Of a DNA stretch of 48,172 bases, positions 16,116 through 25,410 are shown piece after piece. The position numbers were made by a program, and so were the translations under genes. Source of the stretch: Actinomycetota bacterium. GTDB taxonomy: Bacteria; Actinomycetota; Actinomycetes; Nanopelagicales; Nanopelagicaceae. The stretch covers positions 1 through 48,172 of the forward strand of contig RGZI01000005.1 in the NCBI GenBank assembly GCA_010031635.1, written 5' to 3'. Each line of letters starts with the position of its first letter. The stretch's first letter is position 1. The notes below the pieces were generated by a model. It saw only the letters and a program-made list of their open reading frames with translations, made no database searches and was not told where the DNA came from.

Positions 16116-16890
16116 CAGCCGACGATGATTTTGCAACTTGTAGTGATTCCTTATAGGCCGCAACCACTTCGTCTGGATTACCGCGCATCACAATTTTACC
16201 TTTATCTAACCAAATTATATCGTTGCAAATCTCTTTAATTGTCGCAAGCGCATGACTTACCAAAATAATTGCTCGATTTTCACCACGTAGTGTTTTAATT
16301 TTTTCTAATGATTTCTTTTTAAATTTTGCATCACCTGTACTTAATGCTTCATCTATGATTAATACATCTGGTTCGACAATCACTGCTACAGCAAAAGCTA
16401 AACGTGAGTACATGCCAGCTGAGTAGGTTTTCATCGGCGAGTCGATTGCTTCACCAATATCTGCAAAATCGGCAATCGCGGGAAATTGCTTTTCAATTTC
16501 GGCTCGCGTTAATCCAGCAGCCAATCCACCAAGAATTACATTTTCGCGTCCTGTTAAGCGCGCATTAAAGCCCACTCCTAAGGAAAGAAGAGTGCTTACC
16601 TGGCCATAAACTTCTACTCTTCCAGCTGTTGGTGGAACGATTCCAGCAATTACCCGCATCAAAGATGATTTTCCGGCGCCATTTGCTCCGATTACTCCCA
16701 AAACTGATCCGTATGGGATTTCAAGATTTAAATTTGTTAGAGCATTAACAGTTCGGATTTTGCGACCCGTGCGAGTTAGCGCTTGTCGAAATGTAGGTTT
16801 CTTTTGAACAGTCGTTTTATAAGTTAGATTTAAATTTCGAACAGAGATTGCTACCTGTCCTGATTTGTGGGCTTCAGATTCGAAGAGCAA
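16102..16890 (-). CDS. ABC exporter ATP-binding subunit, Wzt/TagH type
   Basis: A 262-aa ATPase with Walker A GANGAGKSS (68-76), the TagH/Wzt-type signature YSAGMYSRLAFA (about 157-168) in place of LSGGQ, and Walker B VLIIDE followed by ALSTGDAKFKKK. These variants are characteristic of polysaccharide and teichoic-acid exporters. It lacks the long C-terminal glycan-binding domain of O-antigen Wzt proteins. With the adjacent permease (17-nt overlap) it would flip a lipid-linked wall polymer across the membrane. Confidence 0.9.
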   Translation of the reverse strand: MLFESEAHKSGQVAISVRNLNLTYKTTVQKKPTFRQALTRTGRKIRTVNALTNLNLEIPYGSVLGVIGANGAGKSSLMRVIAGIVPPTAGRVEVYGQVSTLLSLGVGFNARLTGRENVILGGLAAGLTRAEIEKQFPAIADFADIGEAIDSPMKTYSAGMYSRLAFAVAVIVEPDVLIIDEALSTGDAKFKKKSLEKIKTLRGENRAIILVSHALATIKEICNDIIWLDKGKIVMRGNPDEVVAAYKESLQVAKSSSADEDL

Positions 16891-17698
16891 ATTCGCGCTC
16901 CCGTCTCATAAACATAAACACTGCAATCAACAAAAATGCAAATGCCCACGAAAACATCGTGATGAAATTCGCTAGCGACGGGGCGACACCTTTGATTAAA
17001 ATATCAGTCCAGGAGCTAATAAATGTATATAAAGGATTTAAATATGAAATTGGTTTTAACGATGGTTTTAATTGTTCAGTTGTATAAAGGACTGGTGAGA
17101 GATAAAGCCATGCACGAGTAAAATATGGCAAAAAGTTTCTTGTATCGCGGAAATACACATTTAAAATTGAAGTAAGAATCGCAATTCCAAGTGCAAAAAA
17201 TATTGCTGCGATCAAAACTGGTATCAGGTAAAAAAGTTCGGGACCGATTGGTAGCCCAAGTATCAGATCAATAAAGCCTAAAACAAAAAAAGTTGGTAGA
17301 AATTTAAAAAACGATATAACAGTTGCGGATATTGGAAGGATTATTCTTGGGAATGCGGAGTTAAGAACCAATTTTCCGCCACTAGTGATTGATTTTGATC
17401 CAGCCATCATCGAATTTGTAATGAAATAAAATAAAAATAATCCCGCAGTTAAATGAGCAAATCTTTCCGAACCAGCATTTCCTCCAATAACTATTATCAA
17501 TAAATAATAAACAAATGCAAGAATGAGAGGATTAAGGATTAGCCAAAGCTGCCCGAAGACTGATCCAAAATTTTGCGCACGCAACTCTGATCGGGAATAA
17601 GCACTAATGAATTCACGGCGTCTCCAAACATCAGAAAAGTAGGGTTTGACCGGAGGTAGTCCTCCTTTAAATGGCTCATATATCTGTACTTTTCCCAT
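16874..17698 (-). CDS. ABC-2 type polysaccharide exporter permease, Wzm/TagG type
   Basis: A 274-aa membrane protein with six predicted helices, starting after a cytosolic amphipathic N-terminus (VWRRREFISAYSRSELRAQNFGSVFGQLW), the usual opening of TagG/Wzm permeases. It pairs with the ATPase encoded immediately downstream. ATG 17698 lies 6 nt from a TACGAT box, giving a promoter separate from that of the GT2 gene upstream. The cargo is presumably a wall polysaccharide whose synthesis involves the neighbouring glycosyltransferase and UDP-glucuronate. Confidence 0.88.
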   Translation of the reverse strand: MGKVQIYEPFKGGLPPVKPYFSDVWRRREFISAYSRSELRAQNFGSVFGQLWLILNPLILAFVYYLLIIVIGGNAGSERFAHLTAGLFLFYFITNSMMAGSKSITSGGKLVLNSAFPRIILPISATVISFFKFLPTFFVLGFIDLILGLPIGPELFYLIPVLIAAIFFALGIAILTSILNVYFRDTRNFLPYFTRAWLYLSPVLYTTEQLKPSLKPISYLNPLYTFISSWTDILIKGVAPSLANFITMFSWAFAFLLIAVFMFMRREREFALRI

Positions 17699-17704
17699 TT
17701 GCTT

Positions 17705-17710
17705 ATCGTA
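17705..17710 (-). promoter_or_regulatory. -10 hexamer TACGAT for exporter permease
   Basis: TACGAT is 6 nt before ATG 17698, in the 16-nt gap after the GT2 gene. Confidence 0.5.
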
Positions 17711-17714
17711 CCGG

Positions 17715-18698
17715 CTAGCCTCGACGTAGACCTCTTTTTGAAGAGGTAAGGAAGCCCAAGCCCCAAGACATATGCATCGTTAACAGCACTATCGGCAGCA
17801 TGAGCTTTGTCGCAAAACTCTTTCCTACAATAAATCCGCTAACTACCACTCCCACTAAATATCCAATTGGTGCGATAAAAAAGATGGATGAGAAAAGAAA
17901 GCCCGCAAAAAATCCAACTGTACTTATTGCCAAAGTTACTGGCGGTGCCAAATATCTTAAGTTGATCGTGCCAGGATGTGTTCGCATGACTTCACGGCGC
18001 CATCTTCCATATTCAAAATACTGCCTTGCTAGCGCGCGAACTGTTGATCTTGGGCGATAGGTAACATGTAAATCTGGTTGAAAAAAAACTACTCCACCAT
18101 TTTTTCGCAATCTGAAATTTAACTCCCAATCTTGAGCGCGAATAAAAGCTGGATCAAAACCACCAATCGCATCAATTGCGGATTTTAGAAAAACGCCAAG
18201 ATAAACAGTGTCTGTGGGTCCGGCTTCTCCCCCTGTGTGAAAACGTGAACCTCCAACACCAATAGGTGAGCGCATTGCTAACGCCACACTTTTTTCAAAT
18301 AATGTTTCACCTTGCGCTGCCATGATGCCGCCAACATTTACCGCACCAGTTTCAAGTAATGTTTTTACTGCAATCCGAATGTAATCTTTTGGTAAATGAG
18401 CATGACCATCTACTCGAACAATAATTGGATGAATTGCTGCAGCAATTGCAGCATTTAAAGCTGCTGCTGTTTTGCCACTTGGGTTTTGAATCAATTTAAT
18501 TCGAGAATCTTGCTGAGCTAATTGGGCAGCTATCGCATTTGTTTGATCTTTTGATGGTCCCAGCGCCAAAATAATTTCAAAATCACCTTTGAAATCTTGT
18601 CCCGTAATGGCAGCCAAAGTTGCCGCTAAGTATTTCTCCTCATTTAAGACGGGGAGGATTACTGAGACGGAGTTCTCATGAGCATCGGGCGTGGTCAT
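17715..18698 (-). CDS. Family 2 glycosyltransferase with C-terminal membrane helices
   Basis: A 327-aa GT-A enzyme. The opening SVSVILPVLNEEKYL binds the nucleotide sugar; the metal motif reads VRVDGHAHL (DxH variant of DxD); the acceptor/base region is RAQDWELNFRL; and QYFEYGRWRR resembles the (Q/R)xxRW motif of processive or lipid-linked transferases. Two to three hydrophobic helices follow from about residue 248. The architecture resembles succinoglycan/ExoA-type transferases that extend lipid-linked glycans on the inner leaflet. Donor and acceptor are unknown. ATG 18698 is set by the conserved N-terminus; it lies 9 nt from a TACCTT box and is divergent from the LCP gene. Confidence 0.87.
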   Translation of the reverse strand: MTTPDAHENSVSVILPVLNEEKYLAATLAAITGQDFKGDFEIILALGPSKDQTNAIAAQLAQQDSRIKLIQNPSGKTAAALNAAIAAAIHPIIVRVDGHAHLPKDYIRIAVKTLLETGAVNVGGIMAAQGETLFEKSVALAMRSPIGVGGSRFHTGGEAGPTDTVYLGVFLKSAIDAIGGFDPAFIRAQDWELNFRLRKNGGVVFFQPDLHVTYRPRSTVRALARQYFEYGRWRREVMRTHPGTINLRYLAPPVTLAISTVGFFAGFLFSSIFFIAPIGYLVGVVVSGFIVGKSFATKLMLPIVLLTMHMSWGLGFLTSSKRGLRRG

Positions 18699-18707
18699 AT
18701 AGGTAAG

Positions 18708-18713
18708 AAGGTA
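18708..18713 (-). promoter_or_regulatory. -10 hexamer TACCTT for GT2 gene
   Basis: TACCTT is 9 nt before ATG 18698, which would leave a 0-3 nt leader. Confidence 0.45.
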
Positions 18714-18722
18714 CCCTCCGTT

Positions 18723-18728
18723 TAGGCT
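18723..18728 (+). promoter_or_regulatory. -10 hexamer TAGGCT for LCP gene
   Basis: TAGGCT is 7 nt before GTG 18736; divergent from the GT2 promoter. Confidence 0.6.
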
Positions 18729-18735
18729 GTGCGCT

Positions 18736-19908
18736 GTGAAAGCCACCGAAACTTTGCTCGCAGGTCGCACTTCTGGGCAACGCCGGGTGGCCTTGCTTTC
18801 AACAATTATTGTGCTGATCTCAGCAGTTTCATGGGGTTCCTTTTCATTAGCATCAGCGAGCATCAAACGTGTGGATGTATTTAAAGGACGCGTAGAACGT
18901 CCAGATCGCCTTGCGGGGTCGGCGATAAATTACTTGATAGTTGGTTCAGATACCCGAGTCGGGTTGACCAAGGCCGAGATTAAAGAGTTAAGAGTTGGTT
19001 CAACTGCAGTAGCTGCTGGCAAACGTGCCGACACCATGATTTTGGTGCACATAAGTAAATCGCGAGACCGCGCAACAATTATTTCAATACCGAGAGATAC
19101 TTACGCAACTGTTCCAGAATGGACTGACAGCACCGGAAAAATCCACCCGCCAAGCCATTCCAAGATTAATGAGACTTTTGGAAAAGGCGATGCAAAATTA
19201 CTAGTACAGACTTTAGAGGGAATGACAAACTTACGTGTTGATCATTACGTTGAAGTAAGTTTTCTGGGATTTAAAAATATGGTTGACGCACTTGGTGGTG
19301 TAACAATTTGTAATAAAAGAGATATTAATGATCCAAAGAGTTATTTAGTTCTTAAGGCCGGCCTCCATAAATTAAATGGAATCGATTCGCTTAAATATGT
19401 TCGAACTAGGTACTTTGATGGAATGGGTGATTTAGGGCGCATGCAAAGACAGCAGCAATTTGTAAGTGCAATGATTAGAACTGCTGCAAGTAAAAGCACG
19501 TTACTAAATCCAGTAAAAGTAGTTAAATTTGTAAATGCTGGGCTTGCCTCTGTTGTTACCGATCCTGATTTAACGCAAGATGATTTGATCGTGCTTGCCG
19601 AACAGTTGCGTGGCATCTCCACCAAAAAGGTACGAACTTTGACAGTGCCACTTTCAAATACTTTCTATAACAGCCACGGAGTCCGCGGTTCTGTTCTCTG
19701 GGATAAAAAATTAGCTCCCGCACTTTGGGAAACATTAATAAAAGATGAAGATTTGGTTAAGGAAGTAGCAGCAACTCCGTCAGAAAGTGCAGCACCCACT
19801 GATAGTTCTAAGAGTTCTGCTGCTCCAAGCACAAAGCCAAGTACAGAGATCATTGATCCCTTTAAAACTCGTACAGCAGAAGCAGATACTTGCGGCTCGC
19901 TCCGTTAA
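18736..19908 (+). CDS. LytR-CpsA-Psr (LCP) family wall-polymer ligase
   Basis: A 390-aa membrane-anchored protein: one helix near residues 18-38, then the LCP domain (about 62-270) with NYLIVGSDTR, RADTMILVHISK and ISIPRDTYATVP, which carry the Arg and Asp residues that bind the polyprenyl-pyrophosphate substrate, and YVRTRYFDGMGDLGRMQRQQ (catalytic-site Arg region). A Ser/Pro-rich tail follows residue ~350. LCP enzymes transfer glycopolymers to peptidoglycan (arabinogalactan in mycobacteria). GTG 18736 lies 7 nt from TAGGCT. A position between export genes and UDP-glucose dehydrogenase fits wall-polymer attachment. Confidence 0.92.
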   Translation: MKATETLLAGRTSGQRRVALLSTIIVLISAVSWGSFSLASASIKRVDVFKGRVERPDRLAGSAINYLIVGSDTRVGLTKAEIKELRVGSTAVAAGKRADTMILVHISKSRDRATIISIPRDTYATVPEWTDSTGKIHPPSHSKINETFGKGDAKLLVQTLEGMTNLRVDHYVEVSFLGFKNMVDALGGVTICNKRDINDPKSYLVLKAGLHKLNGIDSLKYVRTRYFDGMGDLGRMQRQQQFVSAMIRTAASKSTLLNPVKVVKFVNAGLASVVTDPDLTQDDLIVLAEQLRGISTKKVRTLTVPLSNTFYNSHGVRGSVLWDKKLAPALWETLIKDEDLVKEVAATPSESAAPTDSSKSSAAPSTKPSTEIIDPFKTRTAEADTCGSLR

Positions 19909-19927
19909 TTCTGGGCGAATCATGCGC

Positions 19928-19933
19928 TAATCT
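19928..19933 (+). promoter_or_regulatory. -10 hexamer TAATCT for UDP-glucose dehydrogenase
   Basis: TAATCT is 6 nt before GTG 19940. GAAGG directly before GTG could alternatively be a ribosome site. Confidence 0.5.
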
Positions 19934-19939
19934 TGAAGG

Positions 19940-21256
19940 GTGCCTGAAACTTTGAAAATCTCGGTAATTGGTACCGGCTATTTAGGTGCAACACACGCGG
20001 CCTGTATGTCAAAACTTGGATATACCGTTGTTGGTGTTGACTCTGATGGTGCAAAAATTTCAGCACTTCAAAAAGGTCAACTACCTTTTTATGAGCCAGG
20101 GCTGGCAGAGTTATTGATTGAACAGTTAGCAACTGGTCGTTTAACTTTCACAACATCTTTTGAAGCAGCACAAGATGCAGATATCCACTTCTTATGTGTC
20201 GGTACACCGCAAAAAGCTGGAAGTAACGCTGCCGATCTCACCTATGTAAATGGCGCATTTGATCAACTGCTGCCACATTTAAAAGTTGGCTCCCTGGTTG
20301 CTGGAAAATCTACAGTTCCAGTTGGAACCGCAGATTTGCTCGCCGCTAAATTGGATGCACAAGCCCCACACTCTGATTTGGCATGGAATCCGGAATTTCT
20401 TCGCGAGGGTTTTGCGATTGAAGATACTCTTGAGCCAAATCGTTTGGTTGTTGGCGTTCGTAAACCTGAAGCGGAAAAATTACTTGCCGAGTTATATGCA
20501 CCTCTTATTGCCGCTGGTGTTCCGTGGATATCTTCTGATTTACGTACCGCCGAACTCGTCAAAGTTGCGGCAAATTCATTCTTAGCCACAAAGATTTCAT
20601 TTATAAATGCAATGGCCGAAATTTGTGAAGCGGCTGGTGGTGATGTCACTGTTCTTGCTAAAGCAATTGGATATGACCCACGAATTGGAAGCCGTTTTCT
20701 TCAAGCTGGAATTGGTTTTGGAGGTGGTTGCCTTCCTAAAGATATTAGAGCATTTATGGCGCGTGCTGAAGAAATCGGAGCAAACCAAGCAGTTGAATTT
20801 TTACGTGAAATAGATTCGATAAATCTCCGTGCACGTACCCGGATGGTTGATGTAGTTAGCTCTGAATTGAGTCAAGGATTAAATGGTGCCCGAATTGCAG
20901 TTTTAGGTGCAGCGTTTAAACCAGATAGTGATGATGTACGTGACTCCCCAGCACTCGATATCGCCGCCTCCCTACTTGCAAAAGGTGCCAGTGTTGTAGT
21001 TCATGATCCAAAAGCGATTGACAATGCTCGTTTACGTTTTCCCAACTTAGAGTTCGCTACTGATATCAAGAGTGCTCTTACTGATGCAGATATAACTTTG
21101 CACTTGACTGAATGGAAGATTTATCGTGAACTTGATCCAGTTGAAATAAAAAAGTGGGTAAAGAGTGCAAAGATGATTGATGGTAGAAATGCTTTAGATA
21201 GCGATAAATACTTACTGGCCGGATGGCGCTTCCGGGCTTTGGGACGCAATCTTTAA
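19940..21256 (+). CDS. UDP-glucose 6-dehydrogenase
   Basis: A 438-aa NAD-dependent enzyme that oxidises UDP-glucose to UDP-glucuronate in two steps. The NAD motif [12 protein letters not shown] is near residue 10; the catalytic Cys is 264 in [10 protein letters not shown]; the Lys/Asn active-site region [21 protein letters not shown] is at about 208-226; and the C-terminal UDP-binding domain is complete. GTG 19940 lies 6 nt after a TAATCT box (GAAGG directly before it could also act as a ribosome site). The last 45 nt overlap the 3' end of the convergent purE. The product probably feeds the wall polysaccharide made by the preceding cluster; GDP-mannose dehydrogenase is a less likely alternative. 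Confidence 0.88.
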   Translation: MPETLKISVIGTGYLGATHAACMSKLGYTVVGVDSDGAKISALQKGQLPFYEPGLAELLIEQLATGRLTFTTSFEAAQDADIHFLCVGTPQKAGSNAADLTYVNGAFDQLLPHLKVGSLVAGKSTVPVGTADLLAAKLDAQAPHSDLAWNPEFLREGFAIEDTLEPNRLVVGVRKPEAEKLLAELYAPLIAAGVPWISSDLRTAELVKVAANSFLATKISFINAMAEICEAAGGDVTVLAKAIGYDPRIGSRFLQAGIGFGGGCLPKDIRAFMARAEEIGANQAVEFLREIDSINLRARTRMVDVVSSELSQGLNGARIAVLGAAFKPDSDDVRDSPALDIAASLLAKGASVVVHDPKAIDNARLRFPNLEFATDIKSALTDADITLHLTEWKIYRELDPVEIKKWVKSAKMIDGRNALDSDKYLLAGWRFRALGRNL

Positions 21257-21739
21257 GGCTTTTGCTTTTATTTTTACATTTTCATTTAATTTAACCATCT
21301 GATTTTCTACTGCTTTAACCAAATCTGGATTGCCAACGCTCAACATTCTTACCGCCAATAATCCAGCATTTTTTGCATTACCAATTCCAACAGTTGCCAC
21401 AGGTATTCCGGCAGGCATCTGCGCAATTGATAATAAGGAGTCAATACCTTCCAACGCTTTAAGCATGATTGGTACGCCAATTACCGGTAGTGCGCTAATT
21501 GATGCGAGCATTCCTGGAAGATGTGCGGCGCCACCTGCTCCAGCAATAATTATTTTGATTCCCCGACTTGCCGCACTTTTTCCATAAGCCATCATCTCTT
21601 CTGGCATCCGGTGTGCAGAAAGTAACTCAACTTCGTAAGCAATTTTGAACTCGGCGAGTGTTAATGCGGCTGCTTCCATTATTGGCCAATCAGAATCTGA
21701 GCCCATCACAATTGCAACTTCTGGATTTAGATTACTCAT
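21212..21739 (-). CDS. purE: N5-carboxyaminoimidazole ribonucleotide mutase
   Basis: A 175-aa class I PurE: it moves the carboxyl group of N5-CAIR to give CAIR in purine synthesis. [21 protein letters not shown] and the flexible loop [14 protein letters not shown] show the substrate phosphate and catalytic His sites. The ATG at 21739 follows AGAGGAG. The C-terminal ~15 codons lie inside the end of the UDP-glucose dehydrogenase gene on the other strand. It follows purK by 21 nt, so both steps are in one transcript, as in most Actinobacteria. Confidence 0.94.
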   Translation of the reverse strand: MSNLNPEVAIVMGSDSDWPIMEAAALTLAEFKIAYEVELLSAHRMPEEMMAYGKSAASRGIKIIIAGAGGAAHLPGMLASISALPVIGVPIMLKALEGIDSLLSIAQMPAGIPVATVGIGNAKNAGLLAVRMLSVGNPDLVKAVENQMVKLNENVKIKAKALKIASQSPEAPSGQ

Positions 21740-21760
21740 TAAGGCTCCTCTTATTCATTC

Positions 21761-22873
21761 TTATTCATCTACAACTCCACTTATGTAATCGATTGCATGC
21801 GCTGCTCGACTACGTAATTCTGCCAAATCATCTCCAACAACAGTTGCATGGCCAACTTTACGACCAGGTCGTACCTCTTTGCCATAAATGTGAATTTTGA
21901 GTTCAGGATCACGTGCAAAGAGATGCAAATAAGGTCGATATAGATCTGAATTCTCGGTACCCAAAATATTTGCCATAACCGCCCAATTAGCGGTCATTTT
22001 TGTTTCACCCAGAGGTAAATCTAAAACTGCGCGCAGATGTTGTTCAAATTGGCTAGTGACTGAACCTTCGATACTCCAATGACCTGAATTATGTGGTCTT
22101 AGCGCAATTTCGTTAACAATTAATTTATCTCCAACTTGAAAAAGTTCGACCGCCATTACTCCAACTAATTTAATTGTCATTGCGATATCACTCGCAATTT
22201 TTTGGGCAAGATTTGCAACTTCTTCAGAGAGATTGGGTGCCGGAGTTATTGTTTCGATACAAATTCCATCGCGTTGAATCGTCTCACTCACTGCCCAAGT
22301 GGCTACTTGATTATGAGGGGAACGCGCAATCAAAATCGCAAGTTCCCGATCAAATGGAACTACCTCTTCATAGAGTGCTTTGCCCCATTCAGCGATAACT
22401 TTTTTAGCAGAATCTTGATCTTCTACTAATTGCACTCCGCGACCGTCATATCCCCCAGTAATTGATTTTAGAATTGCCGGAAACGCCGGAATAGCAGCGG
22501 CGCTATCTATAACTTGCCATTTCGGACAAGGAATCTGGTTTTCTGTAAAAACTTTTCGCATATGTGCTTTGTCCTGGGCCACAAGGAGTGAGTTAGAACT
22601 TGGTCTAATCACAAAACCTTCAGCTTCCAGAGCCCGTAGATGTCCATTTGGAACTAATTCATGTTCGAAAGTTAAAAAATCACATGTTTTAGCAAAGTTT
22701 CGCAGCACTTCTAAATCTCGGTAATCGCCAATCTCTACTTTTGCAATCTTTGCCGCGCTATCAGATATATCTGCTGCCAAAATCTTCAGATTGATTCCAA
22801 GAGCGATCGCTGGAGCCAAGGACATCTGCGCAAGTTGACCCGCCCCAATCATTCCGACCGTTGGCGCGCTCAT
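21761..22873 (-). CDS. purK: N5-carboxyaminoimidazole ribonucleotide synthase
   Basis: A 370-aa ATP-grasp enzyme that makes N5-CAIR from AIR, ATP and bicarbonate, the substrate of PurE. The N-terminus VGMIGAGQLAQMS is the family start, KSITGGYDGRGV is the ATP loop (about 137-148), and the metal-binding NEIALRPHNSGHW is a near-perfect PurK signature (usual NEIAPRPHNSGHW). ATG 22873 lies 7 nt from TAGGAT, so this is a leaderless unit separate from birA, although birA stops only 21 nt upstream. Confidence 0.94.
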   Translation of the reverse strand: MSAPTVGMIGAGQLAQMSLAPAIALGINLKILAADISDSAAKIAKVEIGDYRDLEVLRNFAKTCDFLTFEHELVPNGHLRALEAEGFVIRPSSNSLLVAQDKAHMRKVFTENQIPCPKWQVIDSAAAIPAFPAILKSITGGYDGRGVQLVEDQDSAKKVIAEWGKALYEEVVPFDRELAILIARSPHNQVATWAVSETIQRDGICIETITPAPNLSEEVANLAQKIASDIAMTIKLVGVMAVELFQVGDKLIVNEIALRPHNSGHWSIEGSVTSQFEQHLRAVLDLPLGETKMTANWAVMANILGTENSDLYRPYLHLFARDPELKIHIYGKEVRPGRKVGHATVVGDDLAELRSRAAHAIDYISGVVDE

Positions 22874-22880
22874 AGTTGTA

Positions 22881-22886
22881 ATCCTA
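22881..22886 (-). promoter_or_regulatory. -10 hexamer TAGGAT for purK
   Basis: TAGGAT is 7 nt before ATG 22873, leaderless arrangement, inside the 21-nt gap and the end of birA. Confidence 0.6.
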
Positions 22887-22894
22887 CTTGAAGA

Positions 22895-23686
22895 TTACTG
22901 GATGGCTCGAAGATGAGTTATGTCAGCAGAAACGATAGTTTCACCGCTGGAAATCAGCAATCCACCATTTTCTGCAATACCAGTGGCAGTACTTTCTTTT
23001 GTATCTCCATTTTGAAAATCCAATTTAATCTCTTTTCCGAGAGTCGCTGATAACTTTGAATATTTTTTGAGAATTTCAACATTATCGTGAGCTAGGTTCC
23101 AGGCATCGAATTCACTTCTAACCTCTTGCAGCAAATAGGCAATCAATTGTTCGCGGGCATTTATCGCATCTTCTTCACATTCCAAAAGTAATGAGGTTGC
23201 AGTCGGGACCGGAAGTTCATCAATATTTTGTAAAACATTTATTCCAATTCCAATAACAACACAATCTTCAACCTGCTCTGCGATGATCCCGCCAACTTTG
23301 AAATCTCCAATCAAAATATCATTTGGCCATTTCAATACTGGCGCTAATCCACAGTATTTTGAAATTGCATTTGCAGCCGCAACACCAGCAATTAATGGGA
23401 TCCATCCTTGATCTGCTGAATTTCGGATTGGATATAGGACTGTAGAAAGTAGGAGTGCAACTTGGGGTGGAGTTTCAAATGTACGTGTTAACCGTCCGCG
23501 TCCAGCGCTTTGGTGATCGGCAATAAAAACAGTACCTGCAGGTATTTTTTCGGTCTTTAACACTTCGACCAATTTGATCTGAGTTGAGGGAATACTCTCA
23601 AAGAGGCTTACTCGCCAGTAACTATCACCAAGTAGTGAGATGATTTGTTCCTGATTTAATGGCGCTCGCTGCCAGTTGCTAATCAT
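22895..23686 (-). CDS. birA: Biotin-protein ligase (BirA), without DNA-binding domain
   Basis: A 263-aa class I biotin ligase. The biotinyl-AMP loop is GRGRLTRTF (about 65-73), the central strand [16 protein letters not shown] carries the catalytic Lys, and a small C-terminal SH3-like domain follows. The helix-turn-helix domain of E. coli BirA is absent, so no biotin-operon repression is expected. Its main target is the biotin carboxyl carrier domain of the PccA protein encoded divergently nearby. ATG 23686 lies 7 nt from TACCGT, which is superposed on the pccB -10. Confidence 0.92.
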   Translation of the reverse strand: MISNWQRAPLNQEQIISLLGDSYWRVSLFESIPSTQIKLVEVLKTEKIPAGTVFIADHQSAGRGRLTRTFETPPQVALLLSTVLYPIRNSADQGWIPLIAGVAAANAISKYCGLAPVLKWPNDILIGDFKVGGIIAEQVEDCVVIGIGINVLQNIDELPVPTATSLLLECEEDAINAREQLIAYLLQEVRSEFDAWNLAHDNVEILKKYSKLSATLGKEIKLDFQNGDTKESTATGIAENGGLLISSGETIVSADITHLRAIQ

Positions 23687-23692
23687 GAGAGG

Positions 23693-23699
23693 TACGGTA
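23693..23699. promoter_or_regulatory. Superposed divergent -10 hexamers for birA and pccB
   Basis: On the plus strand TACGGT (23693-23698) lies 6 nt before pccB ATG 23705. On the minus strand TACCGT (23699-23694) lies 7 nt before birA ATG 23686. The two hexamers share five base pairs, so polymerase bound for one gene must exclude the other. Confidence 0.6.
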
Positions 23700-23704
23700 C
23701 GGGT

Positions 23705-25276
23705 ATGAGCGGTGACATTCACACAACTGCAGGAAAACTCGATGATTTACAGGCACGAATCAATGCAGCCACACATGCTGGTTCTGAACGCGCAATTGAG
23801 AAACAACATGCCAAAGGCAAAATGACCGCACGTGAGCGGATCGCTGCCTTAGTGGATGTTGATTCATTTACCGAGTTTGATGAATTAGCCCGTCATCGCA
23901 GTGTCAACTTCGATATGCCACAAAATCGGCCATATGGTGATGGTGTAGTTACCGGTATCGCCACAGTAGATGGAAGACCAATCGCACTCTTCTCGCAAGA
24001 TTTCACTGTGATGGGTGGAAGTCTTGGTGAAGTTTTTGGTGAAAAAATTGTAAAAGTAATGGATTTTGCATTGCGAACTGGCGTTCCACTTATTGGAATC
24101 AATGATTCGGGTGGAGCCAGAATCCAAGAAGGGGTGGTTTCACTTGGTCGCTATGGTGAAATTTTCCGACGCAATGCCCGTTCTTCTGGAGTAATACCGC
24201 AAATTTCATTAATTCTTGGACCATGCGCGGGTGGTGCGGTTTATTCGCCAGCAATGACAGATTTCACAATTATGGTTGATCAAACTTCACATATGTTCAT
24301 CACTGGACCTGAAGTAATTAAAACGGTCACAGGAGAAGAAGTTGAGATGGAAGAACTTGGGGGCGCACTCACTCATAATTCAAGAACTGGAAATTCTCAC
24401 TACTTGGCCGCTAATGAATTAGATGCAATTGATTATGTAAAAACCTTGTTGTCTTACTTGCCAAGCAATAACACTGACAAGCCTCCAGTATTCCCAGTTA
24501 GCAGTTCAGATTCTTTGCACTCAAGTGATGTTGCGCTAAATACTTTGATACCTGATGCACCTAACCAGCCTTATGACATGCATCAAGTTATAAAAGCTTT
24601 ACTTGATGATTCTGAATTTTTAGAAGTTCAAGAACTTTTTGCGCCAAACATAATTATTGGATTTGGAAGAATTGAAGGACGCTCTGTTGGTGTTGTTGCT
24701 AATCAGCCCATGCAACTGGCAGGAACTTTAGATATTAACGCGAGTGAAAAGGCGGCAAGGTTTGTTAGGACTTGTGATGCGTTTGGTGTCCAGATATTAA
24801 CTTTGGTTGATGTGCCTGGATTTTTGCCTGGTACCGATCAAGAATGGAATGGAATTATTAGACGTGGCGCTAAATTGCTCTACGCCTATGGAGAAGCATC
24901 AGTTCCAATGGTCACTTTGATTACGCGAAAAGCATATGGCGGCGCATATGACGTGATGGGATCTAAACATTTAGGTGCTGATATCAACTTCGCTTGGCCT
25001 ACTGCGCAGATTGCTGTGATGGGTGCCCAAGGCGCAATAAATATTTTGTATCGAAAAGAGCTCACAGACTCTAATAACTCTGAAGAGTTACGTAAAAAAC
25101 TAATAACAGAGTATGACGACACACTTGCTAATCCTTATCTTGCGGCAGAGCGTGGCTTCATTGATGCTGTTATTGAACCGCAGCAAAGTCGAATTCTGAT
25201 CACACGAGCGTTCCGTGCACTACAAAACAAAAAAGATGTGCTTCCTTATCGTAAGCATGGAAATATCCCACTCTAA
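23705..25276 (+). CDS. pccB: Acyl-CoA (propionyl-CoA) carboxylase β subunit
   Basis: A 523-aa carboxyltransferase with two crotonase-like halves. [17 protein letters not shown] (about 37-53), the N-terminal oxyanion glycines GGARIQEGV (about 136-144) and [15 protein letters not shown] (about 170-184), and the C-terminal [15 protein letters not shown] (about 412-426) are diagnostic. It transfers CO2 from biotin to propionyl-CoA (or acetyl-CoA). Mycobacterial order accD5-accE5-maf with divergent birA is kept here, which favours propionyl-CoA. The start lies 6 nt after TACGGT; the stop overlaps the accE ATG by 1 nt. Confidence 0.93.
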   Translation: MSGDIHTTAGKLDDLQARINAATHAGSERAIEKQHAKGKMTARERIAALVDVDSFTEFDELARHRSVNFDMPQNRPYGDGVVTGIATVDGRPIALFSQDFTVMGGSLGEVFGEKIVKVMDFALRTGVPLIGINDSGGARIQEGVVSLGRYGEIFRRNARSSGVIPQISLILGPCAGGAVYSPAMTDFTIMVDQTSHMFITGPEVIKTVTGEEVEMEELGGALTHNSRTGNSHYLAANELDAIDYVKTLLSYLPSNNTDKPPVFPVSSSDSLHSSDVALNTLIPDAPNQPYDMHQVIKALLDDSEFLEVQELFAPNIIIGFGRIEGRSVGVVANQPMQLAGTLDINASEKAARFVRTCDAFGVQILTLVDVPGFLPGTDQEWNGIIRRGAKLLYAYGEASVPMVTLITRKAYGGAYDVMGSKHLGADINFAWPTAQIAVMGAQGAINILYRKELTDSNNSEELRKKLITEYDDTLANPYLAAERGFIDAVIEPQQSRILITRAFRALQNKKDVLPYRKHGNIPL

Positions 25277-25410
25277 TGGGCACTATAAAGATTATTAAGG
25301 GTGAGGCAACTGTTGAAGAAATTGCTGCTATCGAAAAGGCATTATCCCAACGGCAATCTCAACTTATCAATAATAGTAATTACGGAAAAACGGAAATAAT
25401 TCGTGACTAA
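25276..25410 (+). CDS. accE: Acyl-CoA carboxylase epsilon subunit
   Basis: A 44-aa protein (ATG 25276, TAA 25408-25410) that reads [20 protein letters not shown] then KALSQRQSQL. The KGEATVEEIAAIEKAL block matches the AccE/PccE (ACC_epsilon) family pattern of xxxRGxPTxEELAALxAVL. AccE stabilises the αβ carboxylase complex in Actinobacteria. It is encoded between pccB (1-nt overlap, TAATG) and maf (8-nt overlap), exactly where accE5 lies in mycobacteria. The short length and the overlaps make it easy for gene finders to miss. Confidence 0.85.
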   Translation: MGTIKIIKGEATVEEIAAIEKALSQRQSQLINNSNYGKTEIIRD

